Below, in pieces: positions 11,140-23,776 of a stretch of DNA of 64,000 bases. How positions within the stretch are numbered: position 1 is the first letter of the stretch; each line of letters starts with the position of its first letter. The position numbers were made by a program, and so were the translations under genes. This DNA is from Gnomoniopsis sp. IMI 355080 (taxonomy: Eukaryota > Ascomycota > Sordariomycetes > Diaporthales > Gnomoniaceae). The DNA lies in NCBI GenBank assembly GCA_027946555.1, contig JAPEVC010000091.1:1-64000 (forward strand). The letters run 5' to 3'. Below the pieces are notes generated by a model that was not told the DNA's origin, ran no database searches, and was given only the letters and a program-made list of their open reading frames with translations.

Positions 11140-13267
11140 TGTCGCGATAGGAAACCGAAAGAAGATCACTCGAGGGCAGCCACTACGTCCCGCAGCACCT
11201 TTGACCGTAAGAGTTAAGAGTTTGCGATCAGAGACGGCCTTCTATCATGCAGCACGAGGGGTTGTCAACGAGGAAACGGAAACACGGGAAGAGAGGACGC
11301 GGCGGCACAATAAAGAATCTGTGGGCTTAAGTGAGGGACTTTTTATTCCCTCACGGTAGGACTGATGCAAGGCCCTTATTCGTCTACTCGGTTCTCCCGG
11401 CTCGCCTCTGTCGGCACCGGGCCTCATGACAACATGGTCCCCATAGATTTTCCCTCGGAGCGTGTATACACGCAGGACCCACCTTTCAGGAACCAAGGTC
11501 AGGGCACCCTTTGAGGACGGCCTAGGACCCAAAGCAGGCATTGACAAATGTAGTGTAGTGAGCATGGCTCGCGCTCGCGCTCACTAGCTCGCGGAAGCGC
11601 TGTTCTTGGATGCCGCTGTGCCGTCTTACCGTTGTCCAAACCGCTCTCCATCATAGCATTTTTCTCGGCCGTCTTTGTTAGTGTGTTTGTTCAGCCTGAC
11701 ACCGCCTGGCCGCCAGTCGCTTGACCGTTCGATGGCTCTGCTTCCTGATTTGCCATTGGGCGTGCGGTAGATGATCCCAAGAAGAGCCGCACGAAGTGCT
11801 GAAGAAGCTAGCAATCGCACATTTCCGGTATTGCCGGCGATCGACTTGGGATTGACCTGCATGTGGATCCAGATGTGCCGTCATCGCGCAGCGTTTCCAG
11901 GTTTTGGGATCCACACGATGCTTGTCCTGACTTCGAAATCTGCAGCCTCAGACTCGCGCCTCGGGTCAGGAGGAATGTAGAAGACCCATTGCAATCTTGC
12001 ATTTACCCCCAGCACTTATCGATTGGCCCATTGGCCTGACAGTAAATCGCGCAGAATTTCCTCTTTTTGTTTTTGTTCCTAGGATCCGGGTTGTCTTTGG
12101 CGTCGGCAAGTGACCGCACCCTCCCGGTCCGGCACCAGAGGAGAGGACAAGTCTTTTTCCTTTGTGCTGTGCTGTGCTGTTTCGGGCAACAAACAACCTG
12201 GCGATGTGCACGAGCAAGGCGAAGTGGAGACCGCCGATATGTCGGGGAGGTCGGTCCGCACTCGGCCAGCTGAAAGGCCAATTGCAATAGACTAATTTCC
12301 TGGGATTTCCCAAGAGCCCTCGGCCTTTCGTGCTAGGTGGCGGGGCGCCGTGTCCACGACGAGATCACACTAGTGCGCGGGAATTTCCCTCTTTGCTTTT
12401 CGACTTTTGTTTTCTAGTCGATGTTCTCTTCTCTGGCGGTCAACTAGTATTTCCTGACCGCCATGAAAAACACGCGAGAAAAGCCCTAGACTGCCACGCT
12501 ATAGAATGCACCGGTGCGACTCTTTGTCTGATACTATGTAGCTCGTTCCGGTACAGTAGTACATGCGCACCCCGCATCCCGCACCCATACCTTATCCCGG
12601 CCTGCTGGGACGGGCCGTAGCAGAGATCTGCTTGGCGGGAAAGCTTATTCAACCGTTGCGACGCGCATGTTTTGATGCCAAGAATTGTTTCGAAACAACA
12701 AATTTGTTTGGTTTTGTGTTGATGCACATCAGCCGAACAATCTTGTAATTGAAACGTTTGCTGTTCGATTGGCCAAGCACAGCAAGAGTGCGGCAAAAGT
12801 GTTGACGATATGGGCGGAAGAAAACAAAAGAAAAATAAAGGCTCTGGGCCAAGAATGCATAGGGATCTGTCACCAAGAAGATCATCGCACGCCAAATGCA
12901 AGATCGACAGGGATTGAAAGACATAGTAGTGATCTCTAATACCTGCGCTCATTTTGTTTATGTTGATGCGACACATGAGTTCTTTCTTGGTCTGTCGAGG
13001 CAGCACTCCGGCCGCGGAACTATTCTGTCGCATTCCGAAAGAGTGGATGAGCAGGTGGATAAGGCATCAGACCAGTGGTCAAAAGGTCAGACGTAATTTC
13101 CCAGAACTCCATCGAGAGGTCAGCCTGGACTGGCCGGTGGGTTTGACCGTCGCTCAAAGCTCGTGGCGCTCCGGCCGTATTTCGGGTCGCCCTCTCGTGT
13201 ACGCCTATAGTATACGGTCTGAAACAAGCTGACGGCCGAGGTAAATCAACGTTCATACTTCGATGGC
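11140..13267. other. Long intergenic region upstream of the proton pump
   Basis: About 2.1 kb between the proton-pump start and the stop of the acidic-tailed gene. It should contain the pump promoter. The longest open frame (minus strand, 12440-13033) reads as Cys/Phe-rich sequence without domain character, so I do not call it. No TATA box, repeat or RNA gene is convincing. Confidence 0.4.
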
Positions 13268-14131
13268 TTAATCTTCATTTTCGTCCTCAATGTCCTCATT
13301 CTTTTCCTTGTCCTCACTCTTTTCCTCGTCCTCACTCTTTTCCTCGTCCTCACTCTCTTCCTCATTCTCACTCTTGTCGTCCTCATCCAAACCCTTGACC
13401 CCATTGAAGCCTAGGCCAACCGTCACGATCGCGCCGGGGTCCTCCACATTTTCCAGATCAGACAGACTCTCCTGTAATCTGTCCAGGACACCATAGCTCC
13501 TGGCTTTGCTCACGAGCACTCCAAATTGATTCACCCATGCTCCTCCATCTTCGAAGACCAGACGCTGCAGTTCTTCCAGCGTGAATTCGCCCATGACATG
13601 GAGAAATTTGCTGTCCCAATCATAGCAATATTTCCGCATCTCTTTGCCAATTACACCGCCTGTGTCCAACATTATATCAAATATGCTGCGCATGGTTTCG
13701 ACTGCGCTCTTCTTGGTGGCATATGCTGAACTGCCCAATGTCCTCTTCACGATAGTATTCAGCATCGCTTCGAGCGACGCCTGTGCTTCCCCAGATGCAT
13801 CGTATTCCTCCGAACCGCTCAGATGCGAGTACTTTTCATTCAAAATGTAGTCTGCTTTACCGACATACTTGGCGAAGCTGACGACTTGTGCCGCCCGCGT
13901 CCGTTCTTGCTCCTCATATCGCAGGTACTCACGGTCGATGAGGATCGCTGCTGAACCCCATGGATCATCAAGTGCAACGGTCGCTGCTATACACTGCAAC
14001 CTGAAGGGGTCAACATAGTTGATCTTGTGGCTCAGCTCATTGAGGCGCTGCTGTCGCATAGTTGGGTCAAACTGGGCTGCGACGCTGCCGTCATCTACCC
14101 GTTGACGTTTTGCTGATGGCTCTTGAGACAT
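13268..14131 (-). CDS. Unknown protein with acidic Ser-Glu-Asp/Lys repeat tail
   Basis: Single exon, 287 residues; I do not recognise the family. The first residues (MSQEPSAKRQRVDDGS) contain a short basic nuclear-localisation-like stretch, AKRQR. Residues 20-230 are mixed and probably mainly helical, with conserved-looking aromatic segments such as KYCYDWDSKF. The last 45 or so residues are repeats of the type SEDEEK, a strongly acidic tail of the kind seen in chromatin- or ribosome-associated proteins. The start at 14131 is chosen because the N-terminus there looks protein-like, while the longer in-frame extension does not. A nuclear role is inference from composition only. Confidence 0.7.
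   Translation of the reverse strand: MSQEPSAKRQRVDDGSVAAQFDPTMRQQRLNELSHKINYVDPFRLQCIAATVALDDPWGSAAILIDREYLRYEEQERTRAAQVVSFAKYVGKADYILNEKYSHLSGSEEYDASGEAQASLEAMLNTIVKRTLGSSAYATKKSAVETMRSIFDIMLDTGGVIGKEMRKYCYDWDSKFLHVMGEFTLEELQRLVFEDGGAWVNQFGVLVSKARSYGVLDRLQESLSDLENVEDPGAIVTVGLGFNGVKGLDEDDKSENEEESEDEEKSEDEEKSEDKEKNEDIEDENED
13277..13375 (-). repeat. Coding tandem repeat (SEDEEK-type)
   Basis: Imperfect tandem units of about 18 bases encode the acidic tail of the unknown protein above. The plus strand reads as repeated variants of TCCTCACTCTTTTCCTCG. Such units often vary in copy number between strains. Confidence 0.75.
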
Positions 14132-14550
14132 GATGAAATGAATTGGGTGAGAAGCACATTGAGCAATGCGAGTAATGCCGGTGAAATCGGTCCCGGGAGT
14201 AGGGTGACGCGACGGACTGTTCACGCAGAACTGGCTGCGAATATCCAAAATATAGGGATTTGTTTACTTTCGGGCAATAGGCACAAAATGCGTTTCGCGT
14301 CGCGTCGCGGCCTTCCTGGTTGAATCTAGCAGGGGTACGTATGGTCGGCCCAGCTTATCTTCACTGTTCAGACCACAACCATCTTTCATATGCTGAATCT
14401 GAGATAAAGGGCTCAACTCCGGATGCGTGCTTGTGCTCCATTTCAAAGCATCACTGTGCAATCTCGACTCTCAACTTCATTCTATAATTACACAGCTTTG
14501 TTGAGCCTTTTTTCTTTCTCCTTCCTTTTGACAATGGTGCAGTCTCTCTG

Positions 14551-15060
14551 TTATTCTTCATGGAAAATATAACACACCTTTGCAGCTGATGAGCGCCCGA
14601 GTGTTCCACACTCGCTTGTCTCACACATGGCCTCGTCCGGTAGGTATGCTAACTTGGAAGGGTTGGGCACAGTGCAAGCGGCGAAGCCATAGACCGCTGT
14701 CTCATGCATTGCCATCAGCGTCCGCGTAGCTTCCTCTTCGTTCATCGTCCGATGATTCGGCGTGTGTAGGTGTCGTATGCCAAGGCTGATCTACTCGGTC
14801 GTTGACGTGACCGGGTCGACGAACTGCGGCCAAAATTGGAACCGGCCATCATTGAGGGGATTACTTGCTATCTACGCTCACAGGCTTGAAATCGAGCGAC
14901 GACACCAAATATGCCCTGATGACATCTCCAAATCCCAATCGTCGTATTCGAAGCCTTCTTGGCGGAAGTATATGGACTTTAAGCCATGCCCCAATGACTG
15001 TTCTGTACAGACCACCTCAGTCGGTGTGCTTGAACAAGACGAGCAGCTGTTCTGAGCCAT
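14551..15060 (-). CDS. Possible small two-exon gene, unknown product
   Basis: Weak model: exon 15060-14882 and exon 14785-14551, joined by a 96-nt intron with GTGAGC donor and ATCAG acceptor, giving 137 residues. The first exon begins MAQNSCSSCSSTPTE and contains an aromatic and acidic segment (YFRQEGFEYDDWDLEM). The second exon contains NEEEATRTLMAMHETA and ends FHEE. An alternative acceptor at GCCGCAG gives a different, shorter C-terminus. Both parts are open in phase with consensus-like splice sites, but no known family is visible and the gene could be spurious. Confidence 0.25.
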
Positions 15061-16840
15061 CCATTTTGTGAAAGCTATCAGCTAGCTCTCTGGATCAGGT
15101 ATCGCCCGAAGCGGTAATGGGGTCAGGCAGCGTGGGTTAGTCCACACTGCCACTAACAAAGAATGCTAAATTATCATTGGTTTCTTACGTGTACTAAGGC
15201 AATATCTGTTTAGGTATATTTGCACCATGAGGTAAGGTAGCTGATCAGCTAGAGCAGACGGGTCAATGCGGCCTCTCAATCCCAGCCCGCGGCGATGTTC
15301 CAGTCACCTTCCGACTCCCGAGGTCGACTAAACCAGAAACCCACTGGGCAGAGTCTACGGCCTTGATCTCTTGATCGACCATCCCCCCTCACATCGCGAA
15401 GAAAGTATATTATCAAGCAATCTATGGTTGGACTCAGCTTTGAAAGCATCATGATTCCGAATGGCCATTCGATCGGGCGTCGGTTGAGACTGGCTTGGAC
15501 TGGCCCTTCGAAGGACCACGGCATCAGCTTCTCGATGGTCCCACTCGTAATCGGAGTAACCGACCTCGACTGGAAGCCACGAAGCTTGTTCGCCTAGATC
15601 AAAGACTGTATGATGACGCGCCGTCCGATGCTTTATCGTTCTTTGGTAAAGCTTCTGGATTTGGCATAGTAGAATCATTGTCCAATATTATGTCCCATTA
15701 CAGTCTGCAGACCGGGACATTCACGTTCTAAGCTTGAACGGGTACTTTTCGGTGGCATTCCATCTAAAGTGCAACGCTTCTTACAGTATACCCCCCCCCC
15801 CAAAAAAAAAGTCGAAGCAATGGGATATCTCTAACGTTGGTCCGCGTGGTGAAGAATTTGTAGAAAGGGTCAATGTCTCCATCACCTCAGCGACTCGTCT
15901 CCTGGTTCGAACTCGTAGGCTGTGTGATTGTAACACAGGACTACTCCGATCGATACTACCCAAAGTAGACCTATATAAGATCTCCAAGGAGCCTTCTGGC
16001 TTGGTCTGATCTTTCTCATATGTTCGCATCAACGTGAGAGTTTTCTATCCCATAAATAGTGCTGCAATTTCAGTACAGTGTAGGAGAGAATTTGCTGATG
16101 ATGTAGAAACAAGGAGACTCAGAGACCGAAATACCCAAGAGTCCCCGGGGCCGGGCCTATGTGAGGGTAGGGAACCAAGCGTTTTGGGCGTCCTCTAATG
16201 GGTCAGCCTCTCCTAACGTCCAAACCATTACTCTTGGTGAGGCGACGCAGGTTGTATGGTAGAGAATTTCAGATGTTTATTTGGCTTAGACGGCCCTGAC
16301 CCTCCAATAAACAATCTCCTTCACCTCAGGAGTCGTAGAAGCAAAGAATGCTGACCTTCCCTCTTCTTCATGTCCCACAAATCCATCTACCCTGTCCTAC
16401 CTACCTAGATCCCGCGCCAGGCCTCGCCCCCTATCCGTGATGCCTTCACCGACAGCACCATCTTCAGAGGCTTCCAATGTCGAGGGGCGTTCCCACTCGG
16501 ACTCCTTTTGCAACGAGGCCGCGTTGCGCAGGTTCCGGGCCGAAGCATTGACCTCGAGAGTACCGCAGCGATCATTGGGGAGACCTTGCACCAGGATGCC
16601 TCGAGATCGCTAATTGGCAGCTGTCGCGGCGTGTGCTGATGGAGGCGCAACCTCGAGATCCGACTATGCCGCGTTTGAGGGCGCAGCCATTACGAGAATT
16701 AGTGTCCACAAAACGCAGGTGAATGCGAACATCCCAGGTATACAACTGAAACGAGAGCCAAAGGTCGTCTCCAGGGCAAAAGACAAATCTTTGCCAACGC
16801 TGGAGACTCTGCATAAGTCATATGAGTCTTGCACAAGTGA

Positions 16841-16852
16841 CTACCTAGGTAG
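16841..16852. repeat. CCTAGG-centred palindrome
   Basis: Perfect 12-base palindrome CTACCTAGGTAG in the gene-poor tract. It belongs to a group of related sites also at 18112, 19104 and 57004, all outside genes. Confidence 0.6.
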
Positions 16853-18111
16853 ACCTGTTTGAGGCAGATCACGGTCGAATACGTACAAGACGTACATAAG
16901 CCAACTCAGAAACCATGGTAGTGAGTCTTCATTAAGGTTGTCGTGACGAATGTGCGTGCAAAAACCCAGCTGCAAATTTTTTTCAGTACACCGCGTCCGA
17001 CTTACAGGACCTCGTCAACAATAATCTGGGGCGTCTCCGGCGGCCAAACTTTGCTTTGGGGATCGCGTTCTGATATACTGGGACGGATCGTGCGGTCGCA
17101 AATTGGACTGCGGACGAATCAATGAAGATATATAGCACGATCGTCGGCGAAATGCCAGTCCATGCAGGGCTCGGAGTTTCCAATGTTCGAAACCTCTTTT
17201 TTATACCTTGTAAAACACAGTATACAGACACTCGTAGTCAACGCTCAAGGTATCACTGAGTATGTGTGCTACGTGTCAACAGGTCCGCCGACATGGTGAC
17301 TCGAGCATGTCTACTGCTTGCCACAAGAATGTCCCCATGAGGCCCAGCTGGGTGGTTTGTCTTTTCATGATGTCCACTGGCAAGCAATATTGCCGTCTGC
17401 GATGGGGGTAGTCGGCTTGTGGGTGGCCATCAAAACGCGGGAGGAAGCTCTCCTCCCACGGTACCGGCCTGAGTCCCAGGGCAAAGTCATTGGGCGTCTT
17501 GCTGACTCTATGAAAGCAATGAAGTGGATCAAGAGCGAAAATCTCTGCTAATGGCCAGATATAAAACACTTGATATACTAGGGTCGCCGTTGCCCAAGTC
17601 CATGTCACCTTACTTGAGTCACTGCCGGCTTGTTATAGGAAACTTCTGCATTGCTGCAATAGGGTGCGAGTTGAGTTGCAGTTACTAGCGATGCGTCCCA
17701 ATTAGGAATGTGGCTTAGGATTGGTAGGCATGTAAGCATTGCAAGACGGCCTATGATGTTCAGTTACTAGCCAGATCTTCCTTTACGCTTCACGTTGTGG
17801 AAAACGAGAAGTAAACCCTTGGCGACAGGTCAGAATATATGGACTGCCATAACATCGCAATGTCTGGGCCCGAACACCGGTTTCACACATTTCACCACTA
17901 TAGTTTTCCACTTCGATCGGGGTTGATGCTCCTAGACCCCTTCATTTGCCTCTCTCAAGGTCTCACTTCTAGTGCTTGCCAAGCATATCCGGATTTATGT
18001 GGTTAATGAGCATTGTAAAAGGTTCGCTGTTATCTGGAATGACCAACCATACACAAGCCAAAATAAGCCAAATTGGGTATATGAACATATTCTAATGGTT
18101 GCCAACCTTCT

Positions 18112-18131
18112 TTACCTACCTAGGTAGGTAA
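18112..18131. repeat. Perfect 20-base palindrome (TACC)n(TAGG)n
   Basis: The 20 bases read the same on both strands: TTACCTACC followed by its complement around a central TA, containing CCTAGG. This is the longest of the related palindromes in the gene-poor tract. It may be a microsatellite-like element or a protein-binding site; nothing here shows which. Confidence 0.7.
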
Positions 18132-19103
18132 TGCACAAGTGAGAAATGATATAGACATAGCAAGTATACTCCAGCTTGTATTGCCCCTCTGCCACGTGCG
18201 AGAAGCCATTGAATGACCTCGAGGGTCTAATAATACCATTCACCTGCCAATTCATGCTAACACTTGTATGCCTGTTTGAATGCATTTACTTTGTGGGCGC
18301 ATCTAACCATGGGCAGAGGTGGTCGGCGAGTTCTAAGAAGCTTTCAGAATGCGACGATGCGTAACATACCTAATGCCACATGATCTCGCCCGTGGCAACT
18401 CGATTGAAGTCCATCGCAACCGATATTTTCACTGCAAATTGGGCATCAACTCGAACGTAGTGGCATAGACCCAGCCAGACATGATCCACCCAAACAATTG
18501 CAGTCATTGTTCTCGAAATCGAGGAGGCCAAGTGGAAAGCTGGATACAGATACGTACCCCAAGTCCTCGACTTCGAGGGAGGTGTTGCCTCTGTACCCAG
18601 GTATTTAGGTGAGGATATTCTACATAAACAAGACTGAAGGTACGATGAACTTTGGAATGGGACCTAGAATGTCGAGTCACCAGACCAAGAATTAAGATCT
18701 CCCTCCGTTCAAATACGTTACAGCCGTTGTGATGCTACCCCCTTCATAAAGCTATGATTCAACTGTTTAGAAAAGTGCCACGACTATACGTGAGACCCAA
18801 GGGCCGAAGTACCTCAGCCTGGGTATGTTCCAAGGTTGCCAAGCTGAGACCGTCTCTAAAATGGTGCCTGCAGTCATAGGTACCAAAGTTAGCCAGGACG
18901 AGATAGTAATTCAAATCCGTAAGATTTAGTCAAATTTCATCCGCAAGACTTTGGCTTGATAATCTGAGACAACATCTGTCTTAGGCCCAGCAGTGACTTC
19001 GCTTTATGTAGCAAACACACGAGTTTTACGGAGCACTGGAATCACAGCTTGGACGGTAAGAAAGAGATCGAGTCAATCACCTCCCTGGCATTTGGGTCCT
19101 ACT

Positions 19104-19121
19104 TACCTAGGTACCTAGGTA
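19104..19121. repeat. Perfect 18-base palindrome with two CCTAGG units
   Basis: TACCTAGGTACCTAGGTA, a duplicated TACCTAGG unit that is perfectly palindromic. It is related to the elements at 16841, 18112 and 57004. Confidence 0.7.
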
Positions 19122-21810
19122 GGCTGGGCCACTGGGGATTGGTAAAGCTTAGCAAGGACCGTCACTCATCCAACTGTCAACGCTGATTGCATTCGAGGCG
19201 CAGACAAGTCAGATAATAAAGATCCCTCGGAGTTCCAAAGGTCTATTTCCGTGTAAAACTTGTTGCACAGATAAGAAGATGAAATGAACCAAACAGTGTA
19301 GCCTTCAATTTGTCGACCTAACTCGCTGGTAGTACCTGGACCTACCGAACGTAGAAGTCGAATATGCTTCAATCAGATGTCAAACGTTTTGTCTGAAGCT
19401 GTTCTACGGCACGCATATACCCGGTCTTGAAAGTAAGTCCGGGCTCAGCGTTGAATAGAGATGAATGTCGATGACTTCCAGCCTTACCCACAAGGCTGCG
19501 ATTTCATTGCCCTCTCCAGGCGGTCTATTTTTAGAAATTTGTAGGTCTACTGCCTAGAGGAGGAGGAGGCAATAAATAATTGTTCCACATGCAAATTGGT
19601 CTGCTTTCAGATTGATGATTCATCTATGATCAAGTCAAGGCACCTCCAGCCTCGGCTACAAGTCAATCAATATTCATAACATTCAGAATGTGGAAATTGA
19701 GAAAGACAGGGTGACGGCCCCTAAATGAACCTTGTCATCGGAACCGAAACTCTGTTGATGAGAAAGGGTCAGAGGCAACCTTGTCACTACGAAGCCCGGC
19801 TGTAGCCTTGCCACCCAAATAGACAGGCCTCGTCACGAAGATAAGCCTCAGCGCGGAGCAATCCAGATAAGGAGGCAATTGACAGCGGGCGTGGCACGGC
19901 TGACTCGGTGCTCCGCGGCTGTGATACGCGGAAAGCGAGCAAGAGTCAGAGACAGTGCAATCTCTGTTGCGGCGAATCGTCTCGTGAGGCTCGCACGCTG
20001 AGCTCACGGTCTTGATTGTTGAAAAATTTTGAGGTTGTTCGCCGCAGACTTCAGCAGAAGAATCGTTGCAATTTTGCAAGGTTTGCAAGGCAAGCAATCA
20101 AAAGGACGGCCCGGAATACACTCGACCCGTACAGTCAGCACCTTGGCCTCTCCACCGGGTCCCACTCCCCGACAGGACGTTGCGAGTTCAGACCCACAAG
20201 TTGATTGCAACAAGTACCACCCAACCCCATGTTCCCAACCTTTTTTTCTTCCATCGCTGTGGGTTTTAGGTGGGTTCATGCAATGCACGCCCCAGGATGC
20301 GTGGCAGCGATGTCACGGACATGGCTGAATTCTCCTCGCTGTCGCCCATTTGCAAAATCGTGGGAACGGAGTGCAGCGTGCGCTGTGCGTTGCAAAGGCA
20401 AATCGAACGCAACGGCAAAATACTTTTGCAAATCTCCAATGCCTGCTTCACACTACTTCTGGCGCCTCCTTGGCCGTCAATCTTTCCTTCTTTTTTCCAC
20501 TTTTGTGCTCAGTCGCAATATTGCCCTGTCCCTCACCGAGTTCGTGATCGTCCCAACTCGGTGAGCATCCCCGGGATGAACCTAGACTCCCAGGACTCCC
20601 TCACACAGTGTGTTCTCGGTTCGGATGAGATGAACCCTCAAAAGACCCTGACTAAGATTCAACGTTTGCCCTCGTGCTCGGAATCGCCGCCTCGGGGGTG
20701 CGTCGGAGCATACCGGGCGGGACATTGTTCCCGGTGCTTGTAGGGTGTGTATTTTCAGACATTTGGTTTCGGGGCAAGGGTTTGCACAAAGATTTTAAAA
20801 TTGGGAACAGGGGAAAGCGAACCACAGAAGAATTTCAAGTGTGTCGATTTAGGTGTGGACTTCTTTTGACCGCTATGGACAATCAATTGGATTGTCGGTG
20901 GCCGGGAGGTGTTTTTTTTTCTCTCTCCAGGGCTGCACACGCTGGTGACTGAATTGAGTTCGCGGCGTGCAAGTCTGACGTGGCACACATCTTGCATGCG
21001 GATATGCACAATCGAAGACCAGGAAACCTGCTGTAAGCTGCTGCATGGGTGCGTCCAGCGAATGAGGAGTGCAGGTGGGCCCCCCACAGGATGAAGCTCA
21101 CGCTCACCGACAAAACACCAAACATCTTCATCGTGCGATCATCACAACTAGGATCATTCACAGGTTCACAGCGAAAATCTTGTACGCGCGCATGATAATT
21201 TTGAGAAAGATCAATTCATAGCATTTGGATTAGTACAATTGTTTTCATGGTCCTCCGTCCGCCCGGCGGTATTTCCCTTTTTCCCCCAACGAGAATGGTA
21301 TCGTGATATCAGAAATACAGCAGTGAGCAATGAAAGAGTCTAAATCATAACGTGTTGTCGTAACCATAATGCAAACTTTTTCCCAGGACCTCCGTAAAAT
21401 CCGTAGCCGAGAAAGGTGGTGGTACATAGTCCGGTCAGAGAAGGAAAATAACAAGACAAAACATAACAAGCAATTGCAAAGTAGCAGACAATGGGTATAA
21501 ACCTGATAGGAAATAAAATGAAACGAAATGCAGAAACGCCTGGCTCAGTACCCGTGATCCAGCAATGCAGTACCGTAAACCAGCATTCACACAAGGCAGA
21601 GAGAGAGAAGCATCAAAACCGCCTTGACAAGAATGAGACAACAGGGAAAGAGCAACCAGAAGACCATGCCTGATTAAAACGCTCGTAGAAAGAAGGGTAT
21701 AGTTGAGAGAGTATGACGCAGACAGGAGAGTGAAGAGACCGCAGCGAGGAAATGATGACAGCAAAAGGTTGAGAGGAAGGTGGCGTTGGTGGCGCGGGTG
21801 GCGGTTCCGT

Positions 21811-22772
21811 TTAGATGAAGCGGCCTTGTCCGCCCCGTGGGCTGGAGATGTCGTCAACGTGGTTGCTGAGAGCGACAAAGAGGTCAAAGAACAGCTGGCT
21901 GCCTCCGTTGAACATCTCGGCTTGCATGGTGCCGCTGCGCTTGAAGGTGTTGCGGCTGCGGATGATGAGAGCGAGAAAGTGTGCGCGAAGCTTGGAGTCA
22001 TTGTCGGAAGTGTTTGCATAGGCGTATCGAGCAGACAGAAGGATGGTGTTGCATGCAATGCCGGTGCCTGATTCATGAAATTGTGAGTCAGAGTTGAAGG
22101 GGTGAATCATTTGTCACGGTAGTGTACTTACGGAGTCCCTGCTTGCGCAAGGCGATGCGCTTGAGCTCGTCAAGACCAAATTTCTCGCCGGCACAGTAAA
22201 TGACAGTGTCCTTGAGGACCTCTCCCTTGATGCCGTGCAGCTTGACCGTGGCGGCATCGTTGCTCTCGATCTCCCAGGCATCACGGCGCTTGTTGTGAAC
22301 CAGACGGGGAGAGTAGTCACCCTTGTACAGGTACTCGAGGATGGATGAAAGAACTTCGGGGTCTTCCTCGGGTAGGGCAAGACGCTTGCCGGAGGCTTCC
22401 ATATACTGCTTCCTCAAGATGGTGCCAAAGAAAGGAGACTTGGCCAAGACATCCTCATGAGCAGCGAATATTCTTTGCTCAGGCCCAACGACGAGTGTGA
22501 CGATGGGTGAGTTGCTGCAGAGGTATGATGTGTTAGCACTGCATCAGATGGATGCATCCAAGGTGGATGCCTAGTGAAAGAAGTGTGACCCACCTGACGC
22601 TAGGATCCACAAGCGTGTTGGTGGATGTTGCAATCGACGGACGGCGGCGAGTTGATGCCACTGATGGTCGACGCTTTGAAACTCCCGAATCTCTGACCGA
22701 TGCCGTCGGTGGTGGCTTCACAGATTTGGTAGAGGCCTGCGAGACACTCTGCTTCCTTCCTCGGCCGAACAT
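21811..22772 (-). CDS. BTB/POZ domain protein
   Basis: Three exons, 22772-22594, 22514-22132 and 22067-21811, with introns of 79 and 64 nt; 272 residues. The N-terminal 60 residues are basic and Ser/Thr/Arg-rich (MFGRGRKQS, SKRRPSVASTRRRPS) and probably disordered. A BTB/POZ fold follows (about residues 60-185). It is recognised by the run SPIVTLVVGPEQRIFAAHED, the KSPFFGTILRKQ helix, the EEDPEVLSSILEYLYKGDY segment and a later CAGEKFGLDELK helix. BTB domains mediate dimerisation or recruit substrates to Cul3 ligases; no Kelch or zinc finger is attached here. The function of this fungal subgroup is unknown to me. The leader upstream contains a long T/C run. Confidence 0.85.
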
Positions 22773-23776
22773 TGTGTATTTTTTTTTTCTTCCTAATTTT
22801 CCCCCTTTTCCTTCAATATTTGCAGTTCGGTGGTGTTGTTGGTAGATTGGGTATCGAAATTCGTTCCAATAGCAATGATGCTTCGTGATATAAAACAGGA
22901 ACCGAAGGAAACCCAAAAATAGAAAATCGCACAAACCGGAAAGATGGATTGGAAGCAAGAACATCAGGAATTCTCCTGCTCAGGTCGAGGACATCACAAA
23001 GTTTTATATTCGTGAGTCGTGGGAGTCTGTGCTTTCGCCAACCTCGCCTACGCCCATGTAAATCCCTGGCGGTGACCGCGGTGACTGAAGGCAGCTGGCG
23101 CTTGCGAAGTCGAAAAATGGAGACAGCAATGACTCCACAGCTGCAGTGCAAGGGTGTATGGAGCGAGGGTGGAGCGAACGCACGTGCAACTCTTTGTGCA
23201 AACGGGCAACTTGAGTCCACTCGGGCTCGTGGATCATTGTGCACTTGCGAACGCAGGAGCCTGGGCAAGGGCATACACCACGTAATTGTTTCATGAGCAG
23301 ACGAGAACGGCATGCGACTAGTCGGAAAGGCACCGAGGCAACAGCAACTTCTGCCATGTTTTCGAGACGGTGAGAGACAACATCCCTAAGGCGGTTAAAT
23401 TGCTAGGACATGGTAATCTGTGAACTCTGGTTGGGAATGGTGGAACAAGGCCAGGAAGTGCAGAATTTTTTTCCCATCCTCCAATCTGTCCCGAAATCAC
23501 GGGCCACGGGCCCCCCGTAGCATCCCGTGAATTCGAAAAGACCCACGAGAAGGCTTCCACTTCTGGACCAGACACCCGGGTAAAAGCGGGGCAGTGGGTC
23601 CTTGGGAGCACAGTGATGGACAGACGGTGAGGCCACAGGGATCCTGGTCTGCGGACTGACTTCCCGGAATCCGGATAACTTCAAAGCCCATGTGGCGCCG
23701 GGGTCCATGCTCTTGTCATCTGTCGTTACTTTTGATGGATAGCCGTAGTTGCATGAACGACGCCACCCCGGGCCGA
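22773..23776. other. Intergenic: BTB promoter and ERG24 3' region
   Basis: One kb between the BTB start and the ERG24 stop. The overlapping open frames on both strands look random. No separate gene is supported. Confidence 0.45.

Larger units (their letters stand above)
15061..21810. other. Gene-poor tract with no supported gene
   Basis: About 6.7 kb. Open frames are short, on both strands, and none shows a recognisable domain or a consistent exon chain. Mononucleotide runs (a C run then an A run near 15790), short CCTAGG palindromes and T-rich stretches occur. There is no intact transposon open frame and no clear long terminal or inverted repeat. The sequence is not extremely AT-rich, so strong repeat-induced mutation is not obvious. 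The right part (21.2-21.8 kb) should include the 3' untranslated region of the BTB gene. Confidence 0.45.

Noticed and set aside
12440..13033. Open frame of 197 codons on the minus strand between the proton pump and the acidic-tailed gene
   Set aside because: Rich in Cys, Phe and Ile with no domain, no signal peptide and no promoter context; it looks like chance.
15790..15809. C run followed by an A run, considered as a sequence gap or telomere-like repeat
   Set aside because: It is a simple mononucleotide pair without repeat units; no telomere motif (TTAGGG) array is present.
21435..22076. Open frame of 213 codons on the minus strand overlapping the last BTB exon
   Set aside because: It runs in another frame over a well-supported exon and the 3' region; the sequence is low-complexity Ser/Leu.
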